DNA of 8,622 nt from an uncultured Bacteroidota bacterium. GTDB taxonomy: Bacteria; Bacteroidota; Bacteroidia; Bacteroidales; UBA12481. Where the stretch lies: the NCBI GenBank assembly GCA_903832165.1, contig CAILAQ010000136.1, forward strand, positions 1 to 8,622, written 5' to 3'. This document shows positions 6,997-8,622 of the stretch, one piece after another. Under the pieces are notes generated by a model. The model was not told the DNA's origin. It searched no databases and was given only the letters and a program-made list of their open reading frames with translations. The position numbers and the translations under genes are program-made. Positions within the stretch are counted from its first letter, which is position 1. Every line of letters begins with the position of its first letter.

Positions 6997-7968
6997 TCAC
7001 CCCTGCTTTAGGCTGCTTTTCAGGTCATTCAATTTTGGAGCTATAAAACTTTCCTTTTCTATGAGTTGAAGCAACCCGGCATATTTCCGGAACATTTCGA
7101 GCAGCCGTTCCAGCCTTTCCTGCTCCCGGTTAATGACGCGTGTTCGACTGATTATCAGGCCTATCGGTATAAGAAAATAGAGATAGCTAAGAGACGGTAG
7201 ACGGAAGACGGAGAGACTAAGAGACGGGAAGAGAGAAAGAAGGATAGGAGGGAAAATGGTTAGAAAGAAAATGGATAGGGTGATTATTGAGTTAATCCAG
7301 ATAGCATATTGGAAGAAACGGGTTTTGCTGAACCGGTCGGGAGCATCGAGCCACGATCTGATCTGGCGATCGGGATTCTGTTCCCAGTCGGATTCACGAG
7401 CTGTGGCAAGAAAATTCTGTCGCCATTCGAGCTTATTTACGAGCTCTCTGACAGCTTCCTGACGTTGGCGGATACTGGCGGCATCGTTTCCCGGATAAAG
7501 GAGCCGATGACCCAGAGTTTTCCTTCCGAGAGGCGTGGCGGTTCGGTTAACGAGACGATAGATACTGTGTTCGCCGAAAATATCCAGGTCGTAGCTGTAT
7601 TCATGGTGATAATCGATGAAGTTTATACCGGGGTCAAAAGCCGAATGATCACCGGCCAGAGCTTGAATCTCCTCCTGGTTGATGGTGATCAGGATCTTTT
7701 GGAAGTTGATTTCGCGCTTGAGGTTTACAGCCAGCTTTACCAGATAAAGAAATCCGGCCAGCAAGAGGAATGGAATGATCAGCAGGGCAGTGTTTTTAAT
7801 TTTTATCGAGACATAAACCATAACAACCATCAGCAGGAAGGCCAATAACCGGGCAGCGCCAACCCTATTGGATTGGGTTTCCAGTTTCTGTTTGGCAGAT
7901 TGAAAAAGGAGGATGCGTGCCTCGTAATTTGGTAGAGCTGTCAGCTTTATAGACCTGTCACCTTTCAT
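6997..7968 (-). CDS. MutS-family membrane protein, N-terminal half of a frameshifted gene
   Basis: This 323-residue frame holds the N-terminal part of a membrane-anchored MutS-family protein. Two membrane segments lie at about 40-57 and 60-82. The MutS core-domain motif YDLDIFGEHSIYRLVNRTATPLGRKTL occupies 126-152, and a helical region with further hydrophobic segments follows at about 219-240 and 255-275. The frame ends abruptly with LKSSLKQG and TGA. Dropping one G from the GGGG run at 7000-7003 continues it as KQGDFQASRIMKKLTEIL, joining the ATPase half into a product of about 638 residues. Residues about 243-262 (rich in Leu, Ser, Phe and Pro) are encoded by heptamer repeat DNA. The ATG at 7968 suits the family N-terminus. 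Whether the break is a mutation, a sequencing error or a programmed shift is open; as it stands, this half lacks an ATPase. Confidence 0.82.
   Translation of the reverse strand: MKGDRSIKLTALPNYEARILLFQSAKQKLETQSNRVGAARLLAFLLMVVMVYVSIKIKNTALLIIPFLLLAGFLYLVKLAVNLKREINFQKILITINQEEIQALAGDHSAFDPGINFIDYHHEYSYDLDIFGEHSIYRLVNRTATPLGRKTLGHRLLYPGNDAASIRQRQEAVRELVNKLEWRQNFLATARESDWEQNPDRQIRSWLDAPDRFSKTRFFQYAIWINSIITLSIFFLTIFPPILLSLFPSLSLSVFRLPSLSYLYFLIPIGLIISRTRVINREQERLERLLEMFRKYAGLLQLIEKESFIAPKLNDLKSSLKQG
7187..7227. repeat. AGACGGA heptamer tract inside coding sequence
   Basis: Three heptamers, AGACGGT, AGACGGA and AGACGGA, lie at 7192-7212. The 11-mer CTAAGAGACGG occurs at 7187-7197 and again at 7217-7227, exactly 30 bp (10 codons) apart. 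Purine-rich sequence continues to about 7275. Read on the - strand it encodes Leu/Ser/Phe/Pro-rich residues in a membrane segment of the MutS-like protein. AGACGGAAGAC is shared with the intergenic element at 5900-5910. Confidence 0.75.
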
Positions 7969-8021
7969 CTCTTATTTCCGTCTTTTATAATTGACTGTAT
8001 CCTTGATGATTAGAATTTAGA

Positions 8022-8054
8022 CAAAATTAAAAATACAAACAAAATTTTCACAAA
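8022..8054 (-). promoter_or_regulatory. Bacteroidota-type promoter for the MutS-like gene
   Basis: On the - strand, TTTG (8054-8051) lies 21 nt before TAATTTTG (8029-8022). Both boxes match the Bacteroides -33 TTTG and -7 TAnnTTTG consensus exactly, with a spacer close to the usual length. Transcription would begin near 8015, giving a leader of about 47 nt before the ATG at 7968. The site falls in the 113-nt gap after the thioredoxin-like gene. The A/T-rich context makes a chance match possible. Confidence 0.45.
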
Positions 8055-8081
8055 CACCTGTAATTTAAGACTATGTCTATT

Positions 8082-8622
8082 TTAGCTGTCAGGTCCAAGT
8101 ATATCAGCTGACAGCTTTTGTAATAAGCTCCTAATTTTCCTTGAGCTCCAGTTAAATGCCCCTTTGCGCTGAACGGCAATCTTCCCCTGGCGGTCGATAA
8201 TCGCCGTTGAGGGAATCGAGCGGGAAACCAGTTCAGCTCCATTAACCGTGCCATAGTAAATCGGGAAAGTATACCCCTCTTTCTCAATAAATTGCCGCAC
8301 TTTCTGTGGATCTTCGGAGGTGAGCAAAACAAATTTCACTTTGGTTCCAAATTCCTTGTAAAGCTTTTCAATTGCAGGCATTTCGGCTCTGCAGGGAGGA
8401 CACCATGTGGCCCATTGATTCAGGAAAATCACTTCACCCTTCAGCGAACCAAAAGTGATTTCAATTCCCTGACTGTCAATTAGTTTACAATCGAGACTCA
8501 GCGGGCCCAAAGCTACTCTTTTGTTTTCCGGGATCTCAGGGTTTGTTATCCAGGTTCTTGCCACAGCAACTCCCGATAACAGTATACTGCGGGTTGCCGG
8601 AATCAAAAGCATTACCAGAAGC
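8082..8622 (-). CDS. TlpA-like membrane-anchored thioredoxin (5' end outside the window)
   Basis: This is a thiol-disulfide oxidoreductase of the TlpA/ResA type, with its active site WCPPC in the context QWATWCPPCRAEMP. Counted from the Met at 8612, the redox pair is Cys71 and Cys74, and the cis-proline loop SIPST places Pro134 beside it. The domain probably faces the periplasm: the N-terminus (LLIPATRSILLSGVAVA) is hydrophobic like a membrane anchor or uncleaved signal. The frame stays open to the window edge (upstream codons Leu-Leu-Val), so the true start is probably outside and the anchor is longer than seen. In 176 visible residues the thioredoxin fold is complete. Likely roles are disulfide reduction in exported proteins or cytochrome maturation; no partner gene shows which. 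The stop lies 113 nt before the MutS-like start. Confidence 0.9.
   Translation of the reverse strand, partial: LLVMLLIPATRSILLSGVAVARTWITNPEIPENKRVALGPLSLDCKLIDSQGIEITFGSLKGEVIFLNQWATWCPPCRAEMPAIEKLYKEFGTKVKFVLLTSEDPQKVRQFIEKEGYTFPIYYGTVNGAELVSRSIPSTAIIDRQGKIAVQRKGAFNWSSRKIRSLLQKLSADILGPDS
8084..8116 (-). terminator. Possible hairpin at the 3' end of the thioredoxin-like gene
   Basis: AGCTGTCA (8084-8091) and TGACAGCT (8109-8116) are perfect 8-bp arms around a 17-nt loop. They overlap the last codons and stop of the thioredoxin-like gene. On the - strand the stem is followed by AAAAT rather than a T-run, so an intrinsic terminator in that direction is doubtful. On the + strand it is followed by TTTTG. 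Confidence 0.25.

Noticed and set aside
7309..7848. 179-residue open frame on the + strand
   Set aside because: It lies antisense within the MutS-like N-terminal gene, which has clear family motifs. The + frame shows no recognisable domain.
6051..7968. True mismatch-repair MutS or MutS2
   Set aside because: The reconstructed protein has N-terminal membrane segments, lacks the mismatch-binding N-terminal domain of MutS and has no C-terminal Smr nuclease domain as in MutS2.

Overview
The window looks like a piece of chromosome from an anaerobic bacterium, most likely a member of the Bacteroidota (Bacteroidales/Marinilabiliales-like). This is inferred from three things: two promoter-like sites of the TTTG / TAnnTTTG kind rather than E. 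coli -35/-10 boxes, genes with little or no Shine-Dalgarno sequence, and a membrane-anchored MutS-family protein plus a short membrane-anchored TlpA-type thioredoxin, both common in that phylum. A glycyl radical enzyme with its activase implies anaerobic life. No rRNA, tRNA, CRISPR, transposase or phage gene is visible.

Layout, left to right. Positions 1-284 are non-coding: an array of ten GGCAGTN heptamers, then a GC-rich stretch with nested palindromes. Next is a PfkB-family sugar kinase on the + strand (285-1205). All remaining genes are on the - strand, so the kinase converges on its neighbour. In - strand reading order they are: a TlpA-like thioredoxin cut by the right edge (8622-8082); a MutS-family protein broken into a membrane N-terminal half (7968-6997) and an ATPase half (6977-6051); an intergenic inverted repeat; a glycyl radical enzyme (5823-3259) and its radical-SAM activating enzyme (3254-2352), only 4 nt apart; and an ABC-type substrate-binding lipoprotein (2230-1277).

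The functional core is the glycyl radical enzyme/activase pair. The activase would use S-adenosylmethionine to place a radical on Gly830, which would hand it to Cys501. The G-C-T-E-P active-site motif puts the enzyme among the C-x-E lyases, dehydratases and decarboxylases and away from true pyruvate formate-lyase. Its substrate cannot be read from the sequence. The following lipoprotein belongs to the TrpX-like binding-protein family, so a link to aromatic compounds is possible but unproven.

The most unusual layer is the repeats. Heptanucleotide tracts (GGCAGTN, GGCAGAG, AGACGGA) recur at three places. One tract lies inside the coding sequence of the MutS-like protein, in a membrane segment, and a CCCGGGTT palindrome forms part of that protein's C-terminal tail. 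The same locus carries an apparent +1 frameshift at a GGGG run. Together these suggest that repeats are invading or eroding this gene. I found no clear new multi-gene system; the best candidates for new biology are the unassigned glycyl radical enzyme and the repeat-riddled, frameshifted MutS-like locus.
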